29,006 bases of DNA, taken from IMG/VR virus record IMGVR_UViG_3300023108_000112, positions 1-29,006 of that record, one strand, 5' to 3'. A model generated the notes under the pieces. It made no database searches. It was not told the origin of the DNA and saw only the letters and a list, made by a program, of their open reading frames with translations. Each line of letters begins with the position of its first letter. Position 1 is the stretch's first letter. The DNA comes from a virus. Position numbers and translations under genes: made by a program. Positions 6,877-14,847 of the stretch are shown here, in pieces.

Positions 6877-8214
6877 ATGATGACATTTGGACTAGAGGAT
6901 GTAGATTCTCACGAACCACAGGACCCAGTGACTATTGAAGATTATTTAGATATTATATCAGCTAATAAAAAAATTCTAACAGATCCTGATCAAAAGTTAT
7001 TCTATAGCTTACACAGACAATCTATGAAGGGTATGGGTTTGACTGAACGGCAGCACGAACTGCTAAAACTCAAACTACTTGAATACTCTGAGTGGCTCGA
7101 GGCACGCTATCCTGACTTTAGAGAAGACTTGGATCATCTGCGTCACCCATATCGTATTATTGATAGAACAAGAACTATCAAAGTAATAGAGCGAGAAGTG
7201 CCAGTGTTTGGGGGACTCATCAAAGCTCAGATGATGGCTATACGCTTTCCATTTTCTAATAAAATGATAAAGCATATTGATTTTATCAAGTCTGTACAAG
7301 ATAAAAAAATGTACGACAATAAAACAAAGACGCACTTCGTCAAACTAAACGAACGCAACGCATTAGATATTATCACACACTTCAAAGATTTAGAATTTGA
7401 TATTGAGCCTCAGCTATTAGAGTATTATGATGAGGTATGTCAAATACAATCTAACAGTGATACTCATTGCCCTGGTGTATATGATTATCAGTTACGCAAT
7501 GTTCATCCACGAGTGGTTGAATACGCACATGAAAAGTTTGGCGAACCAGGACCGCACAACTTACATTTATATCGAGATGCTGCAGGTATATTAGGACTGT
7601 CTCATTTTGATTTGAAAGCTAGTAGAGAAAACGATGCGAAGCTAACACAAGTCAGCCAAAATATATTATTGAGAACTACTAATCTTTGCTTTGCTTCATC
7701 TAAAATATATGGACTAGATCAAATTTTTGAAAGCATACACGAGCTAGATAGATATCCATTACTCATATCTATGCCAGTATTATCTCGACACGAGTCTGTT
7801 TCATTCTATCAAGCTAATGGAATTGATCATGTCTTAGGTCCTGGCGAGTCAGTTCCTGATATTGTTATCCTAGCCAAGCTACATACATATTTAGAATCAT
7901 ATGTAAAAAATTCTGAGATGGCAGTTTTGTATCGCAAGGATAAGAGATCAATAGATGATTGTGAATTTAATAACTATGTCACTAGACACGAACTAAATAA
8001 TTTACCAACCAAGGACACTAAAGTTATCTTTTTACATCAGCAAAAGAGAATACCTAAGCCACTGCTTGAATCTAGTTGGAGGCCTAGAACTGTATTGATG
8101 CTACGAGCTTCTATCTCTACTAATAGAACTATTACTGTTTTTAGAGAATCAGCAGACTTAAACTTAACGTACTCAGATGAATTTTTCACAGGACATCATT
8201 ACTTTACAATATGA
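6877..8214 (+). CDS. HARP-like domain protein upstream of UvsW
   Basis: A 445-residue protein of uncertain function. Residues about 120-186 (MAIRFPFSNKMIKHIDFIK, then YDNKTKTHFVKLNER and ITHFKDLEFDIEPQLLEYYD) look like a HARP module. That is the strand-helix substrate-recognition domain found next to SF2 helicases such as SMARCAL1, in which YD..TK.W-type residues precede a hydrophobic helix. No Walker A or DExH box is visible, so it is probably not an active helicase alone. The C-terminal half (VLYRKDKRS, KVIFLHQQKR) may be a degenerate RecA-like domain. It starts with two consecutive ATGs (6877 or 6880) behind a consensus promoter, and its TGA overlaps the uvsW ATG, suggesting the two work together. 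The HARP call is by eye. Confidence 0.6.
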   Translation: MMTFGLEDVDSHEPQDPVTIEDYLDIISANKKILTDPDQKLFYSLHRQSMKGMGLTERQHELLKLKLLEYSEWLEARYPDFREDLDHLRHPYRIIDRTRTIKVIEREVPVFGGLIKAQMMAIRFPFSNKMIKHIDFIKSVQDKKMYDNKTKTHFVKLNERNALDIITHFKDLEFDIEPQLLEYYDEVCQIQSNSDTHCPGVYDYQLRNVHPRVVEYAHEKFGEPGPHNLHLYRDAAGILGLSHFDLKASRENDAKLTQVSQNILLRTTNLCFASSKIYGLDQIFESIHELDRYPLLISMPVLSRHESVSFYQANGIDHVLGPGESVPDIVILAKLHTYLESYVKNSEMAVLYRKDKRSIDDCEFNNYVTRHELNNLPTKDTKVIFLHQQKRIPKPLLESSWRPRTVLMLRASISTNRTITVFRESADLNLTYSDEFFTGHHYFTI

Positions 8215-9674
8215 AACCATGTAAACTTGTAATACAAGACGAAGTCAATATCAAGTTAGAAGGCTTGCCAGTAGATGTAAGACGCAAAATAGCAAACGCT
8301 CTAAAGTTTGAAGTTCCATATGCTAGGCATACGCCACACTACAAGCTAGGGCGTTGGGATGGCAAAGTTCCTTTCTTCAACATAGGAGGAACAGGATATG
8401 TCAATCATCTAGGCACTGTGGTAGAGATCCTATCTAAACACAACTACACTATCTCAGATATTGATGATAGACGGCAGACAATAGACTTACAGTTTCCAAC
8501 TATTACAGAGAACTATTGGGCGAACCAAGGAGTATGCTGGCCCAAAGGACATCCTGCTGAGGGTGAAAAAATACTACTACGTGACTACCAGGTAGAAGCG
8601 ATAAATAATTTTTTAGCTAACCCGCAGTCACTGCAGGAAATAGCTACGGGCGCAGGTAAAACTATTACCACAGCCACACTCTCACACATAGCAGAACAAC
8701 ATGGACGAACACTTGTCATTGTACCAAACAAATCTCTTGTGCAGCAGACTGAAGAAGATTACAGAAACTGCGGGCTGGACGTCGGCGTATACTTTGGTGA
8801 TCGAAAAGACCTTGCCAAAAAACATACCATATGCACTTGGCAGAGTCTTAACATCCTTGGAAAGAAAAGCAAAGACGCAGAAGTAGAAATAACTCTCGCA
8901 GAGTTTTTACAAGGTGTACAAACTATTATTGTAGACGAAGTGCACCAAGCAAAAGCTGATGTTCTAAAGGCACTACTAACACAAAGCCTAAAGAACGCTG
9001 CCATACGATGGGGACTAACTGGTACTATACCAAAAGAAAAATTTGAATTTGAAGCACTCCACGCTGCCATAGGTCCTGTAATTGGATCTATTAGTGCTAA
9101 GGAGCTACAGGACAAAGGAGTGCTATCACAGTGTCACGTGAACATTCAACAACTAATAGACATTGTTGAGCATCGTGACTATCAAAGCGAACTCAAATAC
9201 CTTGTTACTAACGACAAGAGAGTTGAGTATCTGGCTAGCCAGATCATCAATATTAGACAATCAGGTAACACACTCATTCTAGTGGATCGTGTATCCGCAG
9301 GTAAAAAGCTACAAGAGCTTGTGCCAGACTCAGTGTTTATCAGTGGCGAAGTAAAAGTAAAAGATCGAAAAGAGACATATGACGAAGTCCAGGATGCGAG
9401 CGACATGGTTATTATTGCTACATATGGTGTAGCAGCAGTAGGCATCAACATCCCAAGAATATTCAATCTGGTTCTTATAGAGCCAGGCAAATCATTTGTT
9501 CGTGTGATTCAGTCTATTGGTAGAGGAATCCGCAAAGCAAAGGACAAGGACTTTGTACAAATATGGGACTTCACATCTACTTGTAAATTTGCCAAGCGTC
9601 ATTTAACTGAACGTAAAAAGTTTTATAAACAAGCCCAATACCCATTTACACTACAAAAGGTTGACTGGACATGA
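8211..9674 (+). CDS. uvsW: UvsW, SF2 DNA/RNA helicase
   Basis: A 487-residue superfamily 2 helicase that in T4 unwinds branched recombination intermediates and R-loops and shifts replication to the recombination-dependent mode. Motifs in order: an N-terminal substrate-binding region with LGRWDGKVPFF (46-56), Q-motif-like LLRDYQVEAI (122-131), Walker A ATGAGKT (145-151), DEVH box (242-245), motif III GLTGT (268-272), and motif VI QSIGRGIRK near the end. Length closely matches T4 UvsW (about 500 aa). The start is in an ATGA overlap with the HARP-like gene and the stop overlaps the next ATG. Identification is secure. Confidence 0.95.
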   Translation: MKPCKLVIQDEVNIKLEGLPVDVRRKIANALKFEVPYARHTPHYKLGRWDGKVPFFNIGGTGYVNHLGTVVEILSKHNYTISDIDDRRQTIDLQFPTITENYWANQGVCWPKGHPAEGEKILLRDYQVEAINNFLANPQSLQEIATGAGKTITTATLSHIAEQHGRTLVIVPNKSLVQQTEEDYRNCGLDVGVYFGDRKDLAKKHTICTWQSLNILGKKSKDAEVEITLAEFLQGVQTIIVDEVHQAKADVLKALLTQSLKNAAIRWGLTGTIPKEKFEFEALHAAIGPVIGSISAKELQDKGVLSQCHVNIQQLIDIVEHRDYQSELKYLVTNDKRVEYLASQIINIRQSGNTLILVDRVSAGKKLQELVPDSVFISGEVKVKDRKETYDEVQDASDMVIIATYGVAAVGINIPRIFNLVLIEPGKSFVRVIQSIGRGIRKAKDKDFVQIWDFTSTCKFAKRHLTERKKFYKQAQYPFTLQKVDWT

Positions 9675-10090
9675 AAATTCTAACACTTGAAAATAAATCA
9701 TTTGACTTGAACAACTTACCTGAGGAGATTGATGAGGACTTTAGGTTTTCTATTTTAGATAACTCAACTCCGTCAGATCCTGACTTTTATTTTGTGCCTC
9801 TTATCTTTTTAGAATCATTTAGCAACTCCGCTATCGTTCTAGAGATCAATGGACACGAAGTAATGATGCCTATTGATTTCCATATTGCTGTAGGTGATAG
9901 CCGCACAGGCAAGGACTTAGAAGTCCTGCCACTTACAAGTTTGAATGATAGAGGCTTTGAGGCATTCTTATTCAATCCTCTAAAGAGCTACAAAGCAGAC
10001 TATGGCGAAATCAAAGTAACTAACTTTTACAATGACATCAAATGGTACTTCCCTAAGATAAAGTCAGGGCAGTACTATCGGTGCCACTAA
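9671..10090 (+). CDS. Conserved unknown protein, reading frame apparently broken near its C-terminus
   Basis: A 139-residue product starting in an ATGA overlap with uvsW. It contains conserved-looking stretches: VPLIFLESFSNSAIVLEING, MMPIDFHIAVGD, EVLPLTSLNDRGFEAFLFNP and DIKWYFPKIKSGQYY. I recall a similar protein in marine T4-like phages that continues past this point with a P-x-C-A-(F/L)-F-x-K segment. Here the frame ends abruptly with RCH and TAA at 10088-10090, while the -1 frame continues with exactly such a segment to 10176 (see next entry). The ancestral gene therefore probably spanned 9671-10176. No function is known; linkage to uvsW suggests replication or transcription. Confidence 0.75.
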   Translation: MKILTLENKSFDLNNLPEEIDEDFRFSILDNSTPSDPDFYFVPLIFLESFSNSAIVLEINGHEVMMPIDFHIAVGDSRTGKDLEVLPLTSLNDRGFEAFLFNPLKSYKADYGEIKVTNFYNDIKWYFPKIKSGQYYRCH

Positions 10091-10176
10091 CAGACGATGA
10101 GAATCCATTGTGTGCTTTCTTCATCAAGGATGTAAATCGTCAAACAGAAATTATTGACTTCTGCAATCTTATATAG
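10078..10176 (+). other. Out-of-frame (-1) continuation of the preceding gene
   Basis: From about base 10078 the -1 frame encodes 32 residues, SVPLTDDENPLCAFFIKDVN followed by RQTEIIDFCNLI, and stops at TAG 10174-10176, five bases before the next gene's ATG at 10181. Joined after GQYY this gives a plausible complete C-terminus and normal gene spacing. No classical slippery heptamer is visible at TACTATCGGTG, so a one-base deletion (natural or a sequencing error) is more likely than programmed frameshifting. Confidence 0.65.
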
Positions 10177-10180
10177 TATT

Positions 10181-10633
10181 ATGGCAAAGCTACCAGTTAA
10201 AGATGTTCTTGCTGCTGTAGATATAGGAGCAAAGAATGTATGGGACGAGCTGAGTGATGAGGAGAAAAAGTCTGTATCATTTTGGCTATTAAATAGATAT
10301 GCTTCTAGTGTAAAAGGTTCAGACGCTGAGATAGCAGTATTGAAGACTAACGAGTTCTTCAATAAACATTATATGATTATGTCAAAGCATCCTAAACTAC
10401 AATGGCAACTACTCTGTCTGTCAGCAGACTACGGAAAGATTAAATACCATGAGTGGATTGGATTGAAGTCTGGCAAGGATAAACTAGATGCACAAAACAG
10501 CAAGTTTCTATCTGTTCTTGAAAAGGCATACCCAAATCAAAAAATGGACGAGCTACTCATATTAGCAAAAATGGCAACTAAAGAAGATATACAGGAACTA
10601 GCAGACAATCATGGCATCGACATCAAACTCTAG
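10181..10633 (+). CDS. Conserved unknown protein downstream of uvsW
   Basis: A 150-residue, largely helical cytoplasmic protein. Notable stretches are VWDELSDEEKKSVSFWLLNR (25-44), VLKTNEFFNKHYMIMSKHP and LQWQLLCLSA, and a C-terminal EDIQELADNHGID. I start it at ATG 10181; a longer TTG-start reading would overlap the broken end of the previous gene. No good Shine-Dalgarno is visible. It overlaps the next gene by 23 bases. I recall relatives in marine T4-like phages beside uvsW but do not know a function. It has no catalytic motif I recognise, and a small replisome or transcription accessory subunit is only a guess. Confidence 0.75.
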   Translation: MAKLPVKDVLAAVDIGAKNVWDELSDEEKKSVSFWLLNRYASSVKGSDAEIAVLKTNEFFNKHYMIMSKHPKLQWQLLCLSADYGKIKYHEWIGLKSGKDKLDAQNSKFLSVLEKAYPNQKMDELLILAKMATKEDIQELADNHGIDIKL

Positions 10634-11306
10634 ATTCAAATGCGAATACTGTAAGAAAAGTTTTTCTAAAGAGAGTACAATACTCGTTCACGTTTGCGAA
10701 AAGAAACGACGAGCGCAGCAACGTGACGAGAAAAGAGTACAAACAGGATTTTACGCATTCAATTTATTCTATAGGAAAGGCACAGGCTTCAAACGTGACA
10801 AGACGTATGAGGAGTTCTGTAACTCTCCTTACTACAATGCCTTTGTAAAGTTTGGTTCATTCGTTACTAACGTCCGCCCTCTGTATCCAGAGAAATATAT
10901 TGAATACATCGTAATGAGCGGAGTAAAGATTGACAAATGGTGTGATGAGGCATTATACGAAAAATATGCTGTGGATCTTATAAAGAAGGAAGATGTACAT
11001 ACAGCATTAGAGCGTAGCATACAAACAATGACAGAGTGGGCAACTGAGAATCCACCAGCACAATGGAATCATTATTTTAGATTAGTAAATCTAAACAGAG
11101 CAGTATATCATATCAAAGATGGAAAGCTATCACCATGGCTACTACTAAACTCTGTACAGGCACAGGATATGATGGGACGATTCAACGAGGAGCAACTTGG
11201 ACTGATCTATCATATATTAGATCCAGATCATTGGGGTAAAAAGTTTTCACAATCATCTAGGGATGTTATTTTAGCAAAAGAGGTGATAAAGGAAAGCAAA
11301 TTATGA
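10611..11306 (+). CDS. Conserved protein with N-terminal C2H2-like zinc finger
   Basis: A 231-residue protein. Residues 10-30 form a finger, CEYCKKSFSKESTILVHVC: two Cys two apart, then His and Cys, a C2H2/C2HC-like arrangement. It is followed by a very basic stretch (EKKRRAQQRDEKRVQ) suited to nucleic-acid binding. The rest is a helical domain with aromatic blocks (YEEFCNSPYYNAFVKFG, YPEKYIEYIVMSG, WNHYFRLVNLNRAVYHIKDG). I recall relatives in marine T4-like phages without an assigned role. Overlap with both neighbours (23 bases upstream, ATGA downstream) places it in the uvsW transcription unit. DNA binding is inferred from the finger and basic region. Confidence 0.75.
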   Translation: MASTSNSRFKCEYCKKSFSKESTILVHVCEKKRRAQQRDEKRVQTGFYAFNLFYRKGTGFKRDKTYEEFCNSPYYNAFVKFGSFVTNVRPLYPEKYIEYIVMSGVKIDKWCDEALYEKYAVDLIKKEDVHTALERSIQTMTEWATENPPAQWNHYFRLVNLNRAVYHIKDGKLSPWLLLNSVQAQDMMGRFNEEQLGLIYHILDPDHWGKKFSQSSRDVILAKEVIKESKL

Positions 11307-12295
11307 GAAAAGGATATCGTACTACACATCTACATTTTCCAGCAGGAGGTGGTGGTAGGATGCTCCTATCTTTAATATCAAGTATGTATTATAAACATCC
11401 TTTATATAAGATAGGTATGGCTGGCGAGGCACATGATATGCATCACAGTACCAATCTTGACTTTCGTAAAACTGATAATACGATACCAAAAAAGCCAGAA
11501 GATGATTTCTATTGGTGGCATCATATAGATTGGGCTGTCGATCACGAACTTATTAAGAACTGTAATTACGTTAGGATGGTAGTGACTGACAAAGACACTG
11601 AGCAGATAGCTTACCTAAGAATAATAAAAAATTTTATAGGAGATTCTTTAACTTACTATCATGAACAACAAGAACCAATTAGTTTAACACTTCGAGAGAA
11701 AACAGTTTTCTTATCTTCAGACCCAACAGATATATTACATTGGTATGACGTAGATGAGATTTACAAATCGTTTATCAAGATTGGTAGAAAAGTCAGCAAA
11801 CATCTATCGGGGCATTCGCCAAAGATAAGAACTATGAGTAGGCAAGATGTATGGGATTTATCTCACAGTTACAAAGAACCTTTGCCGCTAAATATCTGGC
11901 GACTTGAAAAATACTGGCATCAGTATCGAGCTTGGAGAATTATATTAGCACATAGTAAAAATATTCCTTTAGGAATAAAAGAGATGATAAAGGATCACTT
12001 AGTTCATACAAATGAAGATTTAAAATCAACTAAAGATGGAATGCTAAAATATTTTTCTGAAACTACTTTTGATCCTGTATTGCATTCTACTAACAATACA
12101 TTGCCTATACATTTTAGAAACATAATGACTAAACCACATTATACTATTAAAACTTTGGAGAATTTTTATAACAAAAAATTACCTCCTGCATCTAAAAATT
12201 TTTACCTTCATTATCTTAAATATAATGAAGAGTTTGCAAAATTATTTTTCCCATCATTAAATTGGGGGACAGGTTACATAGATGACGCCGTATAA
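11303..12295 (+). CDS. Sulfotransferase-like protein, paralogue of the next gene
   Basis: A 330-residue protein sharing its overall plan with 12282-13289. Near the N-terminus, HLHFPAGGGGRMLLSLISS (9-27) resembles the 5'-phosphosulfate loop of PAPS-dependent sulfotransferases. Near the C-terminus, IHFRNIMTKPHYTIKTLENF resembles the 'YEDL...NPeetl..l..FlG' block of that family. The C-terminal FFPSLNWGTGY is also shared with the paralogue. The classical loop Lys is replaced by Arg, so activity is uncertain. Its DNA is visibly richer in A/T than the uvsW genes, suggesting separate acquisition. It starts in an ATGA overlap and ends 14 bases inside the next gene. A sugar or peptide sulfotransferase is the leading guess; a structurally related P-loop protein is the alternative. 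Confidence 0.5.
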   Translation: MRKGYRTTHLHFPAGGGGRMLLSLISSMYYKHPLYKIGMAGEAHDMHHSTNLDFRKTDNTIPKKPEDDFYWWHHIDWAVDHELIKNCNYVRMVVTDKDTEQIAYLRIIKNFIGDSLTYYHEQQEPISLTLREKTVFLSSDPTDILHWYDVDEIYKSFIKIGRKVSKHLSGHSPKIRTMSRQDVWDLSHSYKEPLPLNIWRLEKYWHQYRAWRIILAHSKNIPLGIKEMIKDHLVHTNEDLKSTKDGMLKYFSETTFDPVLHSTNNTLPIHFRNIMTKPHYTIKTLENFYNKKLPPASKNFYLHYLKYNEEFAKLFFPSLNWGTGYIDDAV

Positions 12296-13289
12296 AACTA
12301 CACATTTAGATTTTCCCGGAGGGGGTGGTGGTAGAATGCTCTTATTTTTAATATCAAGCATGTACCAAGAAAGTCCAGAATATACCATTGGTTATCTAGG
12401 CGATGCTCATCAAATGGATCATTATAATATACATTATTGTTTTGATCCAGAAGATCCTTTCCAGCCAATAAATCAAGTTGAGTGGAGATCTCAAATTGAT
12501 AAATCGCCTGACTATAAATTTTATTATTGGCATAATATTGGACAACAGTCCAAACTTTATTTCCAAAATCAAACTGAAGGGAAATATCTTCAAAACTGTA
12601 ACTACATTAAGATGCTCGTTACTGAGGATGATTTTGCTCAAATAAATTTCTTACGAATTATAAAAAATGAATTGGGTGATGGAATGGATTATGTTCGAAA
12701 AAGATCTAAGGCGTCACTCAAAATACCATATGAGATTATTCAACTAGGCGATAAACCTAATGAGATTATGAGATATTATGATATCAAAAAAATGTATAAA
12801 ACATTTATTAAGATAGGTAAAAGAGTATGTAACTACCTTGAAAGAAGATATCCTATTTTAAAATATATAGATAGGCAAGATATTTTAGATCAATATTCTT
12901 CAACCTTACCAAAAAATGATGTATATAGATTTAAGAGACGATACACAACATATCGTGCTTGGCGTATGATATTATCAGAAGAAACTCTTGAGTTAGGATT
13001 GCTGAAACTTTTAAAAGAAAGAATAGATCTTTTTTCTATAGAATATTATACTACAAAAGATGATCCTGGAAAACTATTTACTGATACTACTAATATATTA
13101 TTTGTAGACTATCGATCTATAATAACTAACCCAGAAGAGACAATTCAAAAACTAGAAGAGTTTTATGGTAGATCAATGCCAAGCCCATCTATAAACTTTT
13201 ATAAAACTTATCTTAGATATAATGAAGATTTAGCAAGTGTGTTTATTCCTTCACTAAACTGGAAAACAGGAGACTTTAAATGGACATAG
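12282..13289 (+). CDS. Sulfotransferase-like protein, paralogue of the previous gene
   Basis: A 335-residue protein with the same plan as 11303-12295: N-terminal TTHLDFPGGGGGRMLLFLIS (6-25), a middle region with IKIGKRVCNYLERR and IDRQDILDQY, and a C-terminal FVDYRSIITNPEETIQKLEE block. The latter is the clearer match to the sulfotransferase 3' region. It ends with IPSLNWKTGDFKW, as in the paralogue (SLNWGTGY). The region is very A/T-rich. No Shine-Dalgarno stands out; the start lies within the end of the upstream gene, so translation is probably coupled. It overlaps peptide deformylase by 10 bases. As with its sister, the sulfotransferase assignment is by motif only. Confidence 0.5.
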   Translation: MTPYKTTHLDFPGGGGGRMLLFLISSMYQESPEYTIGYLGDAHQMDHYNIHYCFDPEDPFQPINQVEWRSQIDKSPDYKFYYWHNIGQQSKLYFQNQTEGKYLQNCNYIKMLVTEDDFAQINFLRIIKNELGDGMDYVRKRSKASLKIPYEIIQLGDKPNEIMRYYDIKKMYKTFIKIGKRVCNYLERRYPILKYIDRQDILDQYSSTLPKNDVYRFKRRYTTYRAWRMILSEETLELGLLKLLKERIDLFSIEYYTTKDDPGKLFTDTTNILFVDYRSIITNPEETIQKLEEFYGRSMPSPSINFYKTYLRYNEDLASVFIPSLNWKTGDFKWT

Positions 13290-13771
13290 TATATTACCCA
13301 AATGAGATCCTCACTACAAAAGTTGCTGAGGTAGATATCACTAATCCTGGATTTGATCCTAAAGAGATCAAAGCTATAATGATTGATACAATGCTGAGTA
13401 ACAACGGGATTGGACTTAGCGCCAACCAAGTTGATTTGAATCATCAACTATTTGTTATGGGAGCAGATCCAAAGAACGCAGAGCTTTGTATCAACCCTAC
13501 AGTATTACAACACACTGAGGATACTGTATTAGAAGACGAAGGATGCTTGAGCTTCCCTGGCATATTTGTTCAAGTCAAACGCCCTAGAGAAATCCTAGTA
13601 GAATATACAGATGAGAATATGGAGCAACGACGACAACACCTAACAGGATATGCTGTCAAAGTATTCTTACACGAGTGGGATCACCTACAAGGAGTATGCT
13701 TCAAGGATCGTGTGTCACCACTAAAATGGAAAATGGCTTCCAAAAAAGCGAGTAAGAGAAATGGAAAGTAA
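13280..13771 (+). CDS. def: Peptide deformylase
   Basis: A 163-residue metallo-hydrolase that removes the N-formyl group from nascent proteins. All three family motifs are present: GIGLSANQ (43-50, motif GxGLAAxQ), EGCLS (87-91, metal-ligand Cys89) and HEWDH (131-135, two His ligands and catalytic Glu132). The protein ends shortly after the third motif, so it is a short form like other marine phage deformylases. These are auxiliary metabolic genes thought to keep host or phage protein maturation going during infection. It overlaps the upstream sulfotransferase-like gene by 10 bases and the HNH gene by 11 bases. Confidence 0.93.
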   Translation: MDIVYYPNEILTTKVAEVDITNPGFDPKEIKAIMIDTMLSNNGIGLSANQVDLNHQLFVMGADPKNAELCINPTVLQHTEDTVLEDEGCLSFPGIFVQVKRPREILVEYTDENMEQRRQHLTGYAVKVFLHEWDHLQGVCFKDRVSPLKWKMASKKASKRNGK

Positions 13772-14258
13772 ATATTCTAAATGGTATTTTGAGTTGATGA
13801 CATCACGTCCAGTTCGAGAAGATACTTATTTAGAAAAGCATCATATAATTCCCAAATGTGTAGGAGGTTCTGATGATGAAGAAAATCTTATTCTTTTAAC
13901 ACCTAGAGAACATTTTATTGCACACTTATTGCTAACTAAAATGTATGAAGGAGAAGCAAGGCACAAACTGCTATACGCATTCAATATGATGTTTGTTAGA
14001 AGTAGCAAGAATAGATTGCGTGGCAACTTCAATTCAAAGTTATATGAATCTATTCGTAAAGAAGCACATCAACATTTTGGAAAGCACGGGAGAAAAGGTA
14101 GGCCCGCTTGGAATAGAGGAATGACTCGATCTCAAGCGGTAAAGGATGCTGTGAGTAAAGCCAATAAAGGCAGGACTGCTTGGAATAAAGGAGTGCCTCG
14201 AACTGAAGAGGACAAGGCTAAGATGCGAGCCGGTTGGGCTAAAAAATTGGGGAAGTAA
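13761..14258 (+). CDS. HNH homing endonuclease with NUMOD3-like repeats
   Basis: A 165-residue free-standing HNH nuclease. The N-terminal catalytic core contains HHIIPKCVGGSDDEENLILL (27-46) and TPREHFIAHLLL (47-58), giving the His-His, Asn and His residues of the beta-beta-alpha-metal fold. The C-terminus carries two NUMOD3-like DNA-binding segments, GRKGRPAWNRGMT (110-122) and GRTAWNKGVPRTEE (137-150). It overlaps the end of peptide deformylase by 11 bases and ends one base before the mini-DnaE-like gene. That is typical of a homing endonuclease gene inserted between genes, so either neighbour junction may mark its target site. Confidence 0.88.
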   Translation: MESKYSKWYFELMTSRPVREDTYLEKHHIIPKCVGGSDDEENLILLTPREHFIAHLLLTKMYEGEARHKLLYAFNMMFVRSSKNRLRGNFNSKLYESIRKEAHQHFGKHGRKGRPAWNRGMTRSQAVKDAVSKANKGRTAWNKGVPRTEEDKAKMRAGWAKKLGK

Positions 14259-14259
14259 C

Positions 14260-14847
14260 GTGGATGTGGATATAGATTTTGCTGATAGAAATTTATTATT
14301 AGATATAATTCCTCACCGTGCAGCAACACTAGAGAACGGAGCTAAACACAATACAGGAATATATGGAACTGCTATCCCGTGGAATCCGTTAACTGGACAA
14401 GCTACGATAAACTATAAGCAGGCAGAAGAGAGAGGCTATTTCAAAATAGACTTTCTGAATGTCAATATATACAAAGGTGTTAGAGATGAAGGACATCTAG
14501 ATGAGTTGATGAATACAGAGCCAGAGTGGGAGTTGCTACAGCACGACGAATTTGTAAATCAAGTATTTCACTTGAGCGGGCACGGACCGTTATGTCGTAA
14601 GCTACAACCTACTAGCGTCGAAGAACTCGCAATGGTCCTAGCTATCATACGTCCATCCAAAAGGTATCTAGCGGATCAAGGCTGGGACGCTATACGCCGA
14701 GAAGTATGGAAGCCTCCATACAATGGAGACTATTACTTCAAGAAAGCTCATGCCTTTTCTTACGCAATTGCTACAGTCGTTCATATGAATTTACTCTGTG
14801 AGCAAATTATTTCGGACGACGAACTAACTGCACATTCTTCCTCTTGA
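14260..14847 (+). CDS. Miniature DnaE-like protein (Pol III alpha palm remnant)
   Basis: A 195-residue protein aligning by eye with scattered blocks of bacterial DNA polymerase III alpha. DVDIDFADR (2-10) matches the palm motif PDxDxDF, with Asp4 and Asp6 at the two catalytic positions. GYFKIDFLNV (59-68) matches KFDFLGL, whose Asp (here 64) is the third catalytic acid. Then VFHLSGHGPL matches VFQLES, SVEELAMVLAIIRPS matches the block ending RPGP, and YYFKKAHAFSYAIA matches FNKSHSAAYAL. The PHP, most of the fingers and all C-terminal domains are absent; full-length DnaE exceeds 1,000 residues. The start is GTG 14260, immediately after the HNH gene stop. Polymerase activity is doubtful at this size. 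It may be a degenerated or repurposed gene. Confidence 0.65.
   Translation: MDVDIDFADRNLLLDIIPHRAATLENGAKHNTGIYGTAIPWNPLTGQATINYKQAEERGYFKIDFLNVNIYKGVRDEGHLDELMNTEPEWELLQHDEFVNQVFHLSGHGPLCRKLQPTSVEELAMVLAIIRPSKRYLADQGWDAIRREVWKPPYNGDYYFKKAHAFSYAIATVVHMNLLCEQIISDDELTAHSSS

Noticed and set aside
10154-10182. TTGACT with a TATTAT 17 bases later, ahead of the gene at 10181
   Set aside because: The -10 would overlap the start codon and the sequence encodes the -1 frame C-terminus of the preceding gene. A promoter is possible but not supported well enough.
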